A stretch of DNA of 64,000 nucleotides from Ferdinandcohnia salidurans (GCF_042680725.1 NZ_JBHUEK010000007.1:542472-606471); one strand, 5' to 3'; shown: positions 41,230 through 50,537, numbered from the stretch's first letter. Program-made: numbers and translations. The notes: generated by a model not told the origin, from the sequence alone.

Positions 41230-42192
41230 TTGAGGAAAAAGATTATTGCATTGCTATTCGTATTATGTAGCCTTCCAATTCTACTAAGCTTAGACCCTAT
41301 CACGTATAATTCTTCATATTATGCTAAATACGAGTCACCAAAAGGAATTCTTTTTCTAAGCTATTCAGAAAACTGGAATGAGCAACAATTAGAAGAGCTT
41401 TATCAGGAACTAATAAAAAATAAACATGGTGAGGAAATTACCCTGTTACAAGAAGTTCGGGTCATGGATGGTCCATCACCTTCAAATAATAGGATTACAG
41501 GAATCTATCATCCATTTATAAGCACCATTACCCTTTATAATGGAAATGAACATACAAATGCTCGAGAATATCGAGATACGTTGTCACATGAGTACGGTCA
41601 TCATTTTGCTTATTATTATTTTCCTTCGCACCATTTTCCATTTTCAAAATGGGCGAAGTTAAGAGGGTTAGATGATATACCTATTCATTGGAATTCATTT
41701 TTAAATTACTCCGTATCAGCACATGAATGGTATCCGCAGGAGATTTTTGCAGATGATTATGTCTTATTATATGGGGCAATTAATGAAGTAGATCGAGATG
41801 ATGTCTATTCGAATGAAGCGTTTTATATGCGAACAGAACATGAAAATCAGCAACTTACGAATGTCTTGGGGAATCAAGAATTGCAACAATTTATAGAAGG
41901 AGAAACAGGAATAAAGATCGATGATGACCGAAAATTAAAAACTCCTAAGTTGTCTTTAGTTACAGATGACAGTTTGACTTTTGATATCGAAAAAAAGGAG
42001 AATGTTGCATATCGGTTAAATCTAGCAGACTATGAATATTATGAAATTACAGATGACAAGAGTGGTTCTGTTACTTTTTCAATTGATCAAATCGATTTGT
42101 CTGAAAAAGAAGTTGTATCTATAGATGTTATTGATTTAGAAACGTCAATCGGCTTTCTTACTGATGATATCCGACTTCATTTGGAAGATTAG
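41230..42192 (+). CDS. Putative secreted zinc metalloprotease-like protein
   Basis: About 320 residues from a TTG at 41230, chosen because GGGGAG lies 8 bases upstream. N-terminal signal or anchor: KKIIALLFVLCSLPILLSL. A zincin motif HEYGHH appears in TLSHEYGHHFAYYYF, and a downstream acidic cluster (EIFADD) could supply the third ligand. The C-terminal third is beta-rich (SGSVTFSIDQIDLSEKEVVSIDVIDLE), suggesting a binding domain. I do not recognise the family name. It precedes mntR and is not in an operon with it. Confidence 0.7.
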   Translation: MRKKIIALLFVLCSLPILLSLDPITYNSSYYAKYESPKGILFLSYSENWNEQQLEELYQELIKNKHGEEITLLQEVRVMDGPSPSNNRITGIYHPFISTITLYNGNEHTNAREYRDTLSHEYGHHFAYYYFPSHHFPFSKWAKLRGLDDIPIHWNSFLNYSVSAHEWYPQEIFADDYVLLYGAINEVDRDDVYSNEAFYMRTEHENQQLTNVLGNQELQQFIEGETGIKIDDDRKLKTPKLSLVTDDSLTFDIEKKENVAYRLNLADYEYYEITDDKSGSVTFSIDQIDLSEKEVVSIDVIDLETSIGFLTDDIRLHLED

Positions 42193-42252
42193 ATAGAAAA
42201 TTATCCGCATTTCATTATATAATATAAGTAGAGAGTTTTTTGAAAGGCGGTA

Positions 42253-42675
42253 ATGACGATTCCGACACCGAGTATGGAAGATTATTTAGAAAAAATTTAT
42301 TTATCGATTCAGCAAAAAGGCTACGCTCGAAGCGTGGATATTGCTTCTTCATTAAATGTTCTCCCTTCCTCCGTAACAAAGATGATGCAAAAATTGGACG
42401 AGGAAGGCTATGGGATTTACGAGAGATACAGAGGCTTTGTGCTTACCGAAAAAGGATCCACAGTCGCAAAAAAACTAGTCGAAAAACACGAGATGCTTGA
42501 AGACTTTTTGAAAATGATCGGCGTCCAGGACCACAATATATATGAGGAAGTTGAAAAACTTGAGCATTATATAAGCAAGGAAACTTCTCTATGCTTATCA
42601 ACCCTAATTGACTTTTTTGAAGAAAATCCTTCTGCTAAAAAAGAATACCTGCAATATCGAAAAGATAAGATGTAA
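42253..42675 (+). CDS. mntR: MntR manganese transport regulator
   Basis: 140 residues of the DtxR/MntR family. N-terminal winged helix: MTIPTPSMEDYLEKIYLSIQQKGYARSVDIASSLNVLPSSVTKMMQKLDEEGY, then LVEKHEMLEDFLKMIG and EEVEKLEHYISK. Metal ligands correspond to B. subtilis Asp8, Glu11, His77, Glu99, Glu102 and His103, and all appear conserved. MntR represses Mn2+ importers when Mn is replete and activates efflux. No mntH or mntABCD gene lies in the window. A perfect inverted repeat terminates it. Confidence 0.95.
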   Translation: MTIPTPSMEDYLEKIYLSIQQKGYARSVDIASSLNVLPSSVTKMMQKLDEEGYGIYERYRGFVLTEKGSTVAKKLVEKHEMLEDFLKMIGVQDHNIYEEVEKLEHYISKETSLCLSTLIDFFEENPSAKKEYLQYRKDKM

Positions 42676-42700
42676 AAAGCTCAGGATATCCTGAGCTTTT
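42675..42700. terminator. Bidirectional terminator
   Basis: A 26-bp palindrome AAAAGCTCAGGA/TATCCTGAGCTTTT overlapping the mntR stop codon and ending 1 bp before the sigma/anti-sigma gene stop. Confidence 0.85.
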
Positions 42701-44719
42701 CTATTTCAATTTAATATTGACCTTATCATCTAGATAAGTAGTTCCCCAATAACCTTGAATTTGCAACCATCCAGGAATATAGTCTTCAGTAGAACTACCA
42801 CCATAGACTTCAAGTAACACTTCCGTTTGATAATGACGTGGATGCTCTCCCCTATACATATACGCATTTTGGACATACTCATCACGGTTGTATATTTTTC
42901 CATTTCGATCAACAAATACACCATCACTATCCATCATCCCGATAGACATAGGTAAATCGTTATTTCTTCCTAGTACATCAAACCGAAGTGATTCAAAACT
43001 TCTACCTTCATTCATTTCAGCTGTTAGTTCGATTTTTGTAGGCTCACCAAGTTCAACTTTATTAATTGAAATATTACTTCCTTGATAATCAAAGGTTTGT
43101 GGAAATGGTTTGTTCATATCTATTTCTACTTTATAGTAATCATTCTCCGTATAGTACAATGAACTTAATTGAAGACTAACTTCCTTTGGCTTCTCAAAAT
43201 AAAGCGAATCAAAAGGGGATTGAAAAGTGTTGTATTGCCCATCCCCACCTTGAATTGGAACACTCCATCCAAACATCGCTGGTTTTGCCTTCTTTTTCTT
43301 TGTTTGGATTCCTTCAAAAAACAGTTCATTAATATGTTTATCACCTGTAGCTTGCTCAAACCGGTATTGAAGAAGCGTTATCGTTGGAGCTATAATTAAC
43401 TTCTCTATCTCGATAGGAAACCCATCTACTGTGAATTTTTTATGGACTACATGTTTGAACGATTCTTGTTTTTTAACAGGTATCTCAAAATTCCATTCAC
43501 CTGGGAAAAACGAACCTTCTCCATAGACATCCATCCATTCAAAGTTTTCAGCATCCTTTTCCATCTTTTGCAGTTTTGATAAATTAAGTTTTATCGTTTT
43601 TGTTTCGGATGAAACGGGTAAAAAACTTAGTATCCCCTTAAAAACATTTCCTTCACTTTCGAGAGGTTGAACCGGTAAAGGGTTGATGGGAATGGCCTGT
43701 TGATCGAAAGTTTGCATTTCCTCTTCTACGAATACACCATTCCAAAAATTAATTCCATATTGTTCACTATTTTCAAGATTTTCAACTTCATAATAAATTA
43801 ACGTTTGAAAATCATCGGCGATGGCGCTTTTTATCGTAACCTTAATTCCATTGTTTTCTTGAACAAGATTAAGTGGCTCCGCTAAACCACTTTTTAAATA
43901 AGCTAATAGTTGCTCATCCTCTTCATCACGCAAGTCAAGCCATGAGTAATACATATAAGCAAATCCATTGGTCACATAACCTATTAAGAGTAGTAGAATG
44001 AGTGAAGATGCAATTCCAATACTTATTTTGGATCGTTTCTGTTTCTTCTTCCTTTTAAATTCTTCAATTTCAATTAATCTTGTCTTCACCTCATCAAAAA
44101 ACTGTGCAGGAACTTCAATCGCATCAGCCTCATCGATTAGTGAATGAATTGTAGCTTGGAACGCTGCTAGACTGTTTTGACAGCTTTCACAGCTGTGTAA
44201 ATGAATTTCAAATTCTATTTTAGAAGGACGGTCTAAAGTTCGGCTTAGATAATCAATGTATTTTTCTTGATAATGGCCTTCTTCTTCTCCACTCAAAATC
44301 TGGATACCTTTATGTAAATGTGCTTTTACTGTTTCGACAGGAATTTCTAGAATGTCGGCTGCCTGATTATGGGTAAGGCCAAGAACATATGTTAAAGCGA
44401 GAGCATCTTTGTTAATTTCATCAAGCATCTCTAGGACACCCTCAACTGATACTAGCGTATTTCTATGCTTACATTCTTGAATAAATAGGGAAGTAACCCA
44501 ATTTTCAAAGGGAGCCTTCTTTTTTTTCTTATGTATTTCCGCCTGCACCTTTTCCATCACATTGTAAAAAATCTCTTGGATGTCTTCCGTTTTTCTTATA
44601 TATACAGAGGCAAGCTTGTACAAGCTTGTTTTTCTTTGTTCAAACCAATCGATGATTGAATCCATGTTTTTTTGTTGCAACTTCTTTATTAAAAGAGGGT
44701 CTGTTTCCGTTTTGATCAC
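42701..44719 (-). CDS. Sigma-factor / zinc-finger anti-sigma / DUF4179 fusion protein
   Basis: 672 residues. The first 145 look like an ECF-type sigma: a divergent region 2 (about 20-90, YKLASVYIRKTEDIQEIFYNVMEKV) and a clear region 4 helix-turn-helix (LALTYVLGLTHNQAADILEIPVETVKAHLHKGIQIL, 107-142). Next comes a zinc anti-sigma motif H173-x3-C177-x2-C180, then a membrane helix (233-255), then an extracellular DUF4179-like domain (NGIKVTIKSAIADDFQTLIYYEVENLE) and a long C-terminal DUF5643-like part. Normally sigma and anti-sigma are two proteins. Probably senses an envelope signal; mechanism and target are unknown. Confidence 0.82.
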   Translation of the reverse strand: MIKTETDPLLIKKLQQKNMDSIIDWFEQRKTSLYKLASVYIRKTEDIQEIFYNVMEKVQAEIHKKKKKAPFENWVTSLFIQECKHRNTLVSVEGVLEMLDEINKDALALTYVLGLTHNQAADILEIPVETVKAHLHKGIQILSGEEEGHYQEKYIDYLSRTLDRPSKIEFEIHLHSCESCQNSLAAFQATIHSLIDEADAIEVPAQFFDEVKTRLIEIEEFKRKKKQKRSKISIGIASSLILLLLIGYVTNGFAYMYYSWLDLRDEEDEQLLAYLKSGLAEPLNLVQENNGIKVTIKSAIADDFQTLIYYEVENLENSEQYGINFWNGVFVEEEMQTFDQQAIPINPLPVQPLESEGNVFKGILSFLPVSSETKTIKLNLSKLQKMEKDAENFEWMDVYGEGSFFPGEWNFEIPVKKQESFKHVVHKKFTVDGFPIEIEKLIIAPTITLLQYRFEQATGDKHINELFFEGIQTKKKKAKPAMFGWSVPIQGGDGQYNTFQSPFDSLYFEKPKEVSLQLSSLYYTENDYYKVEIDMNKPFPQTFDYQGSNISINKVELGEPTKIELTAEMNEGRSFESLRFDVLGRNNDLPMSIGMMDSDGVFVDRNGKIYNRDEYVQNAYMYRGEHPRHYQTEVLLEVYGGSSTEDYIPGWLQIQGYWGTTYLDDKVNIKLK

Positions 44720-44804
44720 AATTTATGTCGCTCCCTTACCTTTCCTTCTCTCACTATTTCAACATAAATCGTGCGAATCCTCTTTTCTAGAACAATAAAA
44801 AAGA

Positions 44805-44824
44805 CTAAATCAGTTTTGATTTAG
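44805..44824 (-). terminator. Terminator of the YndM-like gene
   Basis: CTAAATCA at 44805-44812 pairs with TGATTTAG at 44817-44824, preceded by an A-run that gives U-run on the minus transcript. Confidence 0.75.
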
Positions 44825-44837
44825 CCATAAAATACAT

Positions 44838-45284
44838 TTATTTCTTTTTTATATCCTTTGTTTCTTCATCATATTCTTCAGCAAACTCAGTTTGAAAATT
44901 TGGTCTAAATTGCGTTCTATTTTCTACTTGTGGCTCTCCTTCAAGTACCTTATTCTGCATATAAGCATGGAACAGGACTTCGCTGAGAGCAATTGCACCT
45001 GCCGCAACAAGAGAAGCTGTGATTAACCCTGATGTATTATCCATAAACATGTAGCTCAATATCCAAATTGCAAAGAAAGATAAGCCGAAATCCGCAATAG
45101 TAGCAACGGTATTACCCGCTCTCGGTAGCGTAAATAAATCTCCAACAACGTATGCTAGCCCCGTGACAATTATACTCATGAGTAGTATCTCTCCAAAGGA
45201 AGCACCTCTAAATATTCCAAAAAGGGACAAAAGTACAATTGATATCACGATAAACTTGATTCCTAACGCCTTAAAGTGCCTCAT
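44838..45284 (-). CDS. YndM family (DUF2512) membrane protein
   Basis: 148 residues with four predicted membrane helices in the first 110 and a charged C-terminal tail. LGIKFIVISIVLLSLFGIFRGASFGEILLMSIIVTGLAYVVGDLFTLPRAGNTVATIADFGLSFFAIWIL is the YndM pattern. The function is unknown; family members sit in sporulating Bacilli. It has its own terminator and lies beside the sigma/anti-sigma gene, transcribed in the same direction. Confidence 0.85.
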   Translation of the reverse strand: MRHFKALGIKFIVISIVLLSLFGIFRGASFGEILLMSIIVTGLAYVVGDLFTLPRAGNTVATIADFGLSFFAIWILSYMFMDNTSGLITASLVAAGAIALSEVLFHAYMQNKVLEGEPQVENRTQFRPNFQTEFAEEYDEETKDIKKK

Positions 45285-45377
45285 GATTTAACATCACCCT
45301 TAATTCTTATTTAGGTTTATTTTTTGATGATCCCCTATAGAATATAAAAGGTAATTTTTGGTCAGTGAAAATGTGAT

Positions 45378-47174
45378 TCAGATAACCTGATTCTCTAATT
45401 GACTATGATATAGGTTGTGATAATACCCTTTTTGTTGTAAAAGAGATAGATGATCTCCTTTTTCGATGATTTCACCGTCTTTTAACACAATAATTTGGTC
45501 TGCTTTTTCAATCGTATTTAAGCGGTGGGCAATGATGAAGCTTGTCTTCCCCTTCATTAATCTCTGTAGTGCTTCTTGAATTTTCATTTCTGTTTCAGTA
45601 TCAATGCTACTTGTCGCTTCATCTAGGATAAGAATAGAAGGACTTGCAAGAATTGCTCTTGCGATCGAAAGTAGCTGCTTCTGTCCTTGACTAATGCCAC
45701 TACCATCTTGGCTTAGAATCGTGTTATATAGTTTTGGAAGTTTCATGATAAACGAGTGTGCATTTGCCAATTTTGCAGCTTCGATCACCTCTTCGTCTGT
45801 TGCATCTAATTTTCCATAACGAATATTTTCCATGATAGAGGCTTGGAACAGATAAACATCCTGAAGAACAAAGCCCATATTTTGACGAAGGCTTTCCCTT
45901 GTCATAGAGGAGGTATTCACTCCATCAATCCTTATCGAACCTTCGTTCGGTTCGTAAAATCTCGATAATAAATTAATGATTGTTGTTTTCCCAGCACCGG
46001 TCGGGCCGACAAAAGCAACCGATTCTCCTGCCATTACTTCAAATGATACATCTTTAATTGTATTGCCACCCTTGTCATAAGCGAAAGAGACATGGTTGAA
46101 TTCGACATTTCCATTAACTACATCCATTTTTTTCGCATAGGTCTCGTCCTTAGCCTCTACTTCTTCATCTAAAATATCAAATACACGTTCAGCACCTGCA
46201 ATAGCTGATAGCAATGTATTGAATTGATTGGCTAAGTCATTCAGTGGGCGGGTAAATTGTCTCGAATACTCTGCAAAAATGACAATCGTTCCAATGGTGA
46301 TATGTCCATTTAAAGCAAGGATCCCACCAATCCCGGCAATGATTGCAAAGCTTAGGTTATTTAATACGTTCATAAGTTTCGGGATAAAACCAGAATAAGC
46401 TTGAGCAAAATAGCCTGCTTTCTTTAGTTTTTCACCCTTTTCTAAGAATTCATTGATTACTTTTTCTTCTTGTGAAAAGGTCTTTACAATTCTTTGACCA
46501 GAAATCGTCTCTTCGATATAACCGTTCAGTTCCCCTAAATATCGCTGCTGTTCCTTAAATAGCTTCCCTGTTCGTTTTGTAATCCACTTAATCCCGATAA
46601 ACATGATAGGGATGATCATCATCGTAATCAAAGTTAACAGGGGGCTTAGCCAGACCATTATCGCTACAGTACCAACCAATGTAAGTAGACTTGAAAAGAT
46701 TTGAATGACAGACGTATTCAACGTCGAACTTACATTTTCAATGTCATTTGTAATTCGGCTCATCAGTTCCCCATGTTGGCGTTTATCAAAAAAGTGAATC
46801 GGTAACCGATGTAATTGCTCGAAAAGCTCAGTTCTCATAGAAAAGACTGTATTTTGAGCGATCCCTACCATCCAATAGTTTTGATACCACAGGGAAATGG
46901 AATGAAGAATATACACAATTCCTAAACTAAGAAGTAAAATGAGGATTCCATAATTGTCTTTTGTTACGATATATTCGTCAATTCCTCTTCCTAACAAGTA
47001 CGGCCCTAGGAGACCAAGCCCTGAACTCACTACTACCATAGCTAGGACCGCAATTAATAACTTATGATTGACCGCCAAATAGGACCAAATTCTTTTGACA
47101 GTTCCAATTCTGTCCTTAGCCTGTTGTGGCTTACTCCCATCATTTTGTTTAGGTCGATTAATTCGCGTTGACAT
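45378..47174 (-). CDS. ABC exporter half, ATP-binding/permease (YfiC-like)
   Basis: 598 residues from an ATG at 47174 with AAAGGGGGG upstream; the longer frame to 47282 lies in the other gene. Six membrane helices, then an NBD with Walker A GPTGAGKTT, a degenerate signature SGISQGQKQL, Walker B ILILDEATSSID with catalytic Glu and HRLNT His-loop. It overlaps the partner gene (47158-48897) by 17 bp, so the two halves form a heterodimeric exporter. It carries the catalytic Glu while the partner carries the intact signature. Probably a drug or lipid exporter like B. subtilis YfiBC. Confidence 0.93.
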   Translation of the reverse strand: MSTRINRPKQNDGSKPQQAKDRIGTVKRIWSYLAVNHKLLIAVLAMVVVSSGLGLLGPYLLGRGIDEYIVTKDNYGILILLLSLGIVYILHSISLWYQNYWMVGIAQNTVFSMRTELFEQLHRLPIHFFDKRQHGELMSRITNDIENVSSTLNTSVIQIFSSLLTLVGTVAIMVWLSPLLTLITMMIIPIMFIGIKWITKRTGKLFKEQQRYLGELNGYIEETISGQRIVKTFSQEEKVINEFLEKGEKLKKAGYFAQAYSGFIPKLMNVLNNLSFAIIAGIGGILALNGHITIGTIVIFAEYSRQFTRPLNDLANQFNTLLSAIAGAERVFDILDEEVEAKDETYAKKMDVVNGNVEFNHVSFAYDKGGNTIKDVSFEVMAGESVAFVGPTGAGKTTIINLLSRFYEPNEGSIRIDGVNTSSMTRESLRQNMGFVLQDVYLFQASIMENIRYGKLDATDEEVIEAAKLANAHSFIMKLPKLYNTILSQDGSGISQGQKQLLSIARAILASPSILILDEATSSIDTETEMKIQEALQRLMKGKTSFIIAHRLNTIEKADQIIVLKDGEIIEKGDHLSLLQQKGYYHNLYHSQLENQVI

Positions 47175-48897
47175 GAGTTTGTCCCCCCTTTCCAAACTGT
47201 GTTTCATAGACCTTTTGATAAAAGGTTGAGGTTTGAAAAAGCTCTTCATGGTTTCCGGTAGCAAGTAATTTTCCGTCTTCAAGCAGTAAAATCGTATCAG
47301 TTGCCATGGCTGTGTAAATCTTGGATGTAATGATCAATGTTGTACAGGTATATTCTTTTAATGCCGTTAATAATTGGGCTTCTGTTCTTAAATCTAATGC
47401 ACTTGTACTATCATCTAATAGCAGAATTTTAGGGCTACGAACAAGTGCTCTTGCTATTGAAATCCGCTGTTTTTGGCCTCCCGATAGGTTAACCCCTTTT
47501 TGACCAATGATGGTATCGTATTGTAATGGAAGCTTTTCAATGGTTTCGTGAATTTGGGCTACCTTTGATGCTTCTATGATTTCTTCCATCGTCGCATCTT
47601 GTTTACCCCAGCGGATGTTCTCCTTGATTGTTCCAGTGAACAACAATGCCTCTTGAGGAACATAGCCAATTTGTTTTCTCAATTCATCAAGTTTTCGATT
47701 CTTCACATCTATCCCATCAATCACCACACTTCCATGAATAACATCGTATAATCGTGGAATTAACTGAAATAAGGATGTCTTACCTGAACCGGTTGCCCCA
47801 AGGATTGAGACTGTTTCCCCTGGCTTTATTAAGAAAGAAATATCCTGTAATACCTTTACGTTTGTTCCAGGATACTTGAAATCAACATGAGAAAATTCAA
47901 TGCTACCTTCCGGGTTTTTAATACTTTTGACATTCTTTGTTGACTCTATTAAGTCAACCTCAGTATCAAATACATCAATGACACGTTCTGATGAAGCTTT
48001 TGCCCGTGAAAAATGCATGATAATCCATGAAAAAACACCAAGTGCACCCGTAATCCTTGTCGTATAATTGATTACCGCAACAACTTCCCCTACTTGAACA
48101 TTTCCATTACTCACATCAATACTCCCAAACCATAGAATCGCAATGATGCTAGCGTTCATCAAAAGTAAAAGTACTGGCATTGTCAATTCGATAAGGCGAA
48201 GCGATTTTATCGTTTTCTCCTTTAAGTCTTCATTGGCATGTAAAAAACGGGAGGTTTCATGCTTCCATCGTACAAATGCTTTGATAAGTCGCATTCCCGA
48301 TAGATTTTCCCTCATCACTCCATTGACGGTATCTAGCTTCTGTTGAACAGATTGAAAAAGCCTTCTCGCTTTCGTCATGACAAAAATAAGAAATAAAATT
48401 AAAAAAGGAGTCGTAATAATGAGCATCATCGCAAGCTTGGCATTAACGATAAAAGCCATAACCATTCCAAAAATGATGAGCATCGGTGCCCGAATAGCGA
48501 TGCGCAGACTCATAAATACAGTATTTTGTAACTGGGTGACATCATTGGTCATTCTCGTAATTAATGTTGCTGTATCAAATTTTTGAAGATTTGCAAAGGA
48601 GAAGGATTGAATTTTCCCGAACAATTCTTTCCGAATGTCAAAAGCAAAACTTTGACTGGCATGTGAAGCAAAAAAGGAATTTATAATACCTGATATAAAA
48701 GCAAGTAGCGAGATTCCGACCATAATTCCTCCCCACTTCATCACAACAGAAAGATCATTTTGTAAGATACCATCATCGATCACTTTTGCGATTAAAAGCG
48801 GTTGCAAGAGTTCCACCGTGAGTTCCACAAAAGTCAAAACAAGAGCAATCGAAATGGCTAGTCGATAGGGTTTCAAATAAGATAGTATTCTAAACAT
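47158..48897 (-). CDS. ABC exporter half, ATP-binding/permease (YfiB-like)
   Basis: 579 residues from an ATG at 48897 with TTGGAGG upstream. Six membrane helices, then an NBD with Walker A GATGSGKTS, canonical signature VNLSGGQKQRI and Walker B ILLLDDSTSALD, in which Asp replaces the catalytic glutamate. With the partner's degenerate signature this is the usual asymmetric architecture of heterodimeric exporters such as BmrCD and TM287/288, where one composite site hydrolyses ATP. It is promoter-proximal in a two-gene operon. Confidence 0.93.
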   Translation of the reverse strand: MFRILSYLKPYRLAISIALVLTFVELTVELLQPLLIAKVIDDGILQNDLSVVMKWGGIMVGISLLAFISGIINSFFASHASQSFAFDIRKELFGKIQSFSFANLQKFDTATLITRMTNDVTQLQNTVFMSLRIAIRAPMLIIFGMVMAFIVNAKLAMMLIITTPFLILFLIFVMTKARRLFQSVQQKLDTVNGVMRENLSGMRLIKAFVRWKHETSRFLHANEDLKEKTIKSLRLIELTMPVLLLLMNASIIAILWFGSIDVSNGNVQVGEVVAVINYTTRITGALGVFSWIIMHFSRAKASSERVIDVFDTEVDLIESTKNVKSIKNPEGSIEFSHVDFKYPGTNVKVLQDISFLIKPGETVSILGATGSGKTSLFQLIPRLYDVIHGSVVIDGIDVKNRKLDELRKQIGYVPQEALLFTGTIKENIRWGKQDATMEEIIEASKVAQIHETIEKLPLQYDTIIGQKGVNLSGGQKQRISIARALVRSPKILLLDDSTSALDLRTEAQLLTALKEYTCTTLIITSKIYTAMATDTILLLEDGKLLATGNHEELFQTSTFYQKVYETQFGKGGQTHVNAN

Positions 48898-48980
48898 AAG
48901 AGCCTCCAAAATATGTACCAGAACAATTATTTCAATTTCCGAATTATTTTAATCATACAATATAATCCATTATTATTATA

Positions 48981-49014
48981 GAAAAAAAACACCAAAAGCA
49001 TCCGCCTTTGATGT
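48981..49014 (-). terminator. Terminator downstream of the MFS gene
   Basis: ACACCAAAA at 48989-48997 pairs with TTTGATGT at 49007-49014 (one wobble). A run of eight A at 48981-48989 gives a long U-run on the minus transcript. Confidence 0.75.
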
Positions 49015-49094
49015 TTTACTTTATTCAGTAGTAGTCAATATTAATAAGTAGGTTAAAATAAAAACTAGTAATCCATTGAAGTGAGAGTTCAAAC

Positions 49095-49205
49095 AACGGC
49101 TGAATAAAATTAAAGCCTCCGGCGGATGCCACGATTTTTCAAATGAATCTTTTCGAGCAAGCTCGAAAAAAATCGGGCGCAAATACGCCAATGCGTATTT
49201 GATCA
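49095..49205 (-). repeat. Dispersed intergenic repeat, copy 2
   Basis: Reverse-complement relative of 22199-22315, sharing the CCTCCGGCGGATGCCACGAT core and two hairpins, CAAATACGC/GCGTATTTG and TTTTCGAGC/GCTCGAAAA. It lies directly after the stop codon of the MFS gene, between it and its terminator. Non-coding. Confidence 0.75.
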
Positions 49206-50537
49206 TTAGTTTTGTAGTTTGTGAGAATATAATTTTTGGCTGACAAAAAAGCTGATAGCAGTTGCAAGAGTGACTGTAATTAACATATATAGAATCAAAT
49301 GATGCATTCCCTTTCCTACATCAACTTGACTTGTAATAAGCATTCCCATGATACTTGCTCCAAATGTGGTTCCAATGTTTCTTGCAAAGAATTGAAGACT
49401 TGTTGACATTCCCTTTTGATGAGCTTCTGCCAATTCCTGTGATCCAATTGTACCAATCGTAACGACTATACCGAATGCAAAACCTTGAATGGTTAAAATC
49501 GTAAAGATATACCAGAAACTTGTGTCTTTATTCATAAAAAGCGCAAGAACTGCTGATAGTATGAGAAGGCCGTTCCCTAAAAAGATTGTTTTTCGATATC
49601 CATATTTTAAGATGAGGTTTCCTGAAGGAACAGATGCAAGCATCCAGGCAACACTCATTCCGAATAGAACAAGTCCACTAACAGTTATTGAAATCCCTTG
49701 AACTTCCTGCATAAACAATGGTACATAGTTAGAAAACGCAAAAATACTTAAAAAGATTAAAAAACCATTAATATTTAACCAAGAAATATTCTTATTCTTC
49801 AATATTTCAATTGGGATGAATCGTTTATCAGATTTTTTCTCGGCGTATAAAAATGCAATTAAAAAGAGGATCCCAATTATATTGTAGATTACAAGATTTT
49901 CAGTTGTAATGGTGTTCATTAAAAACGCAAGCATACTTCCAGTAAAAAGAAGTGCGCTAAGATAATTAAGTGGGTTTTTATCCTTAGTAATGCTTTCTTT
50001 GTAAGGAATTAAACATAAAAGTACAATGATTCCAATTGGAATATTAATAAAAAATATCCACCGCCATGAAAGTGTCTCAACGAAATAGCCCCCGACAAGC
50101 GGTGCAATGACAGCAGCAACTCCCCACATGGCTGAGAAGAACCCCTGAATTTTTCCGCGTTTTTCGATCGAATAAAGGTCACCGGCAATAATCATGGTTA
50201 ATGGTGATACTCCACCAGCCCCCAAGCCCTGGATTCCACGGTATACGATTAGTTCTACCATCGAGTCTGCTAATCCACAAAGTAATGAACCGATTGTAAA
50301 TAGAATGATAGAAATACTAAAAATTTTTTTCCTACCATAAATATCGGCAAGTTTCCCGAATATTGGTAAGGAAACAGTAGAAAATAAAACATATATGGCA
50401 AACATCCACCCATAAAACTTATATCCACCTAGTGTTTCTGCAATCGTAGGGGCAGTTGTCTGGAGGATTGTTGTATCCATAGCACTGATAAGCATCGCAA
50501 GTACAATACTTACTAACACAAATGGTCTAGATTTCAT
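49206..50537 (-). CDS. MFS transporter, DHA2-like drug efflux pump
   Basis: 443 residues with about 12-14 membrane helices. Motif D1-like LISAMDTTILQTTAPTIAETLGG at helix 1, motif A GKLADIYGRKK, motif B YRGIQGLGAGG, and motif C APLVGGYFVETLSWRWIFFINIPIGI all fit the DHA2 drug:H+ antiporter family. The substrate is unknown. No regulator is adjacent. The stop codon is immediately followed by the dispersed repeat copy 2. Confidence 0.9.
   Translation of the reverse strand: MKSRPFVLVSIVLAMLISAMDTTILQTTAPTIAETLGGYKFYGWMFAIYVLFSTVSLPIFGKLADIYGRKKIFSISIILFTIGSLLCGLADSMVELIVYRGIQGLGAGGVSPLTMIIAGDLYSIEKRGKIQGFFSAMWGVAAVIAPLVGGYFVETLSWRWIFFINIPIGIIVLLCLIPYKESITKDKNPLNYLSALLFTGSMLAFLMNTITTENLVIYNIIGILFLIAFLYAEKKSDKRFIPIEILKNKNISWLNINGFLIFLSIFAFSNYVPLFMQEVQGISITVSGLVLFGMSVAWMLASVPSGNLILKYGYRKTIFLGNGLLILSAVLALFMNKDTSFWYIFTILTIQGFAFGIVVTIGTIGSQELAEAHQKGMSTSLQFFARNIGTTFGASIMGMLITSQVDVGKGMHHLILYMLITVTLATAISFFVSQKLYSHKLQN

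Noticed and set aside
49021..49206. 61-residue minus-strand ORF inside the dispersed repeat
   Set aside because: It is formed mostly by repeat sequence and the MFS downstream region; no ribosome site and no homologous frame in the other repeat copy.
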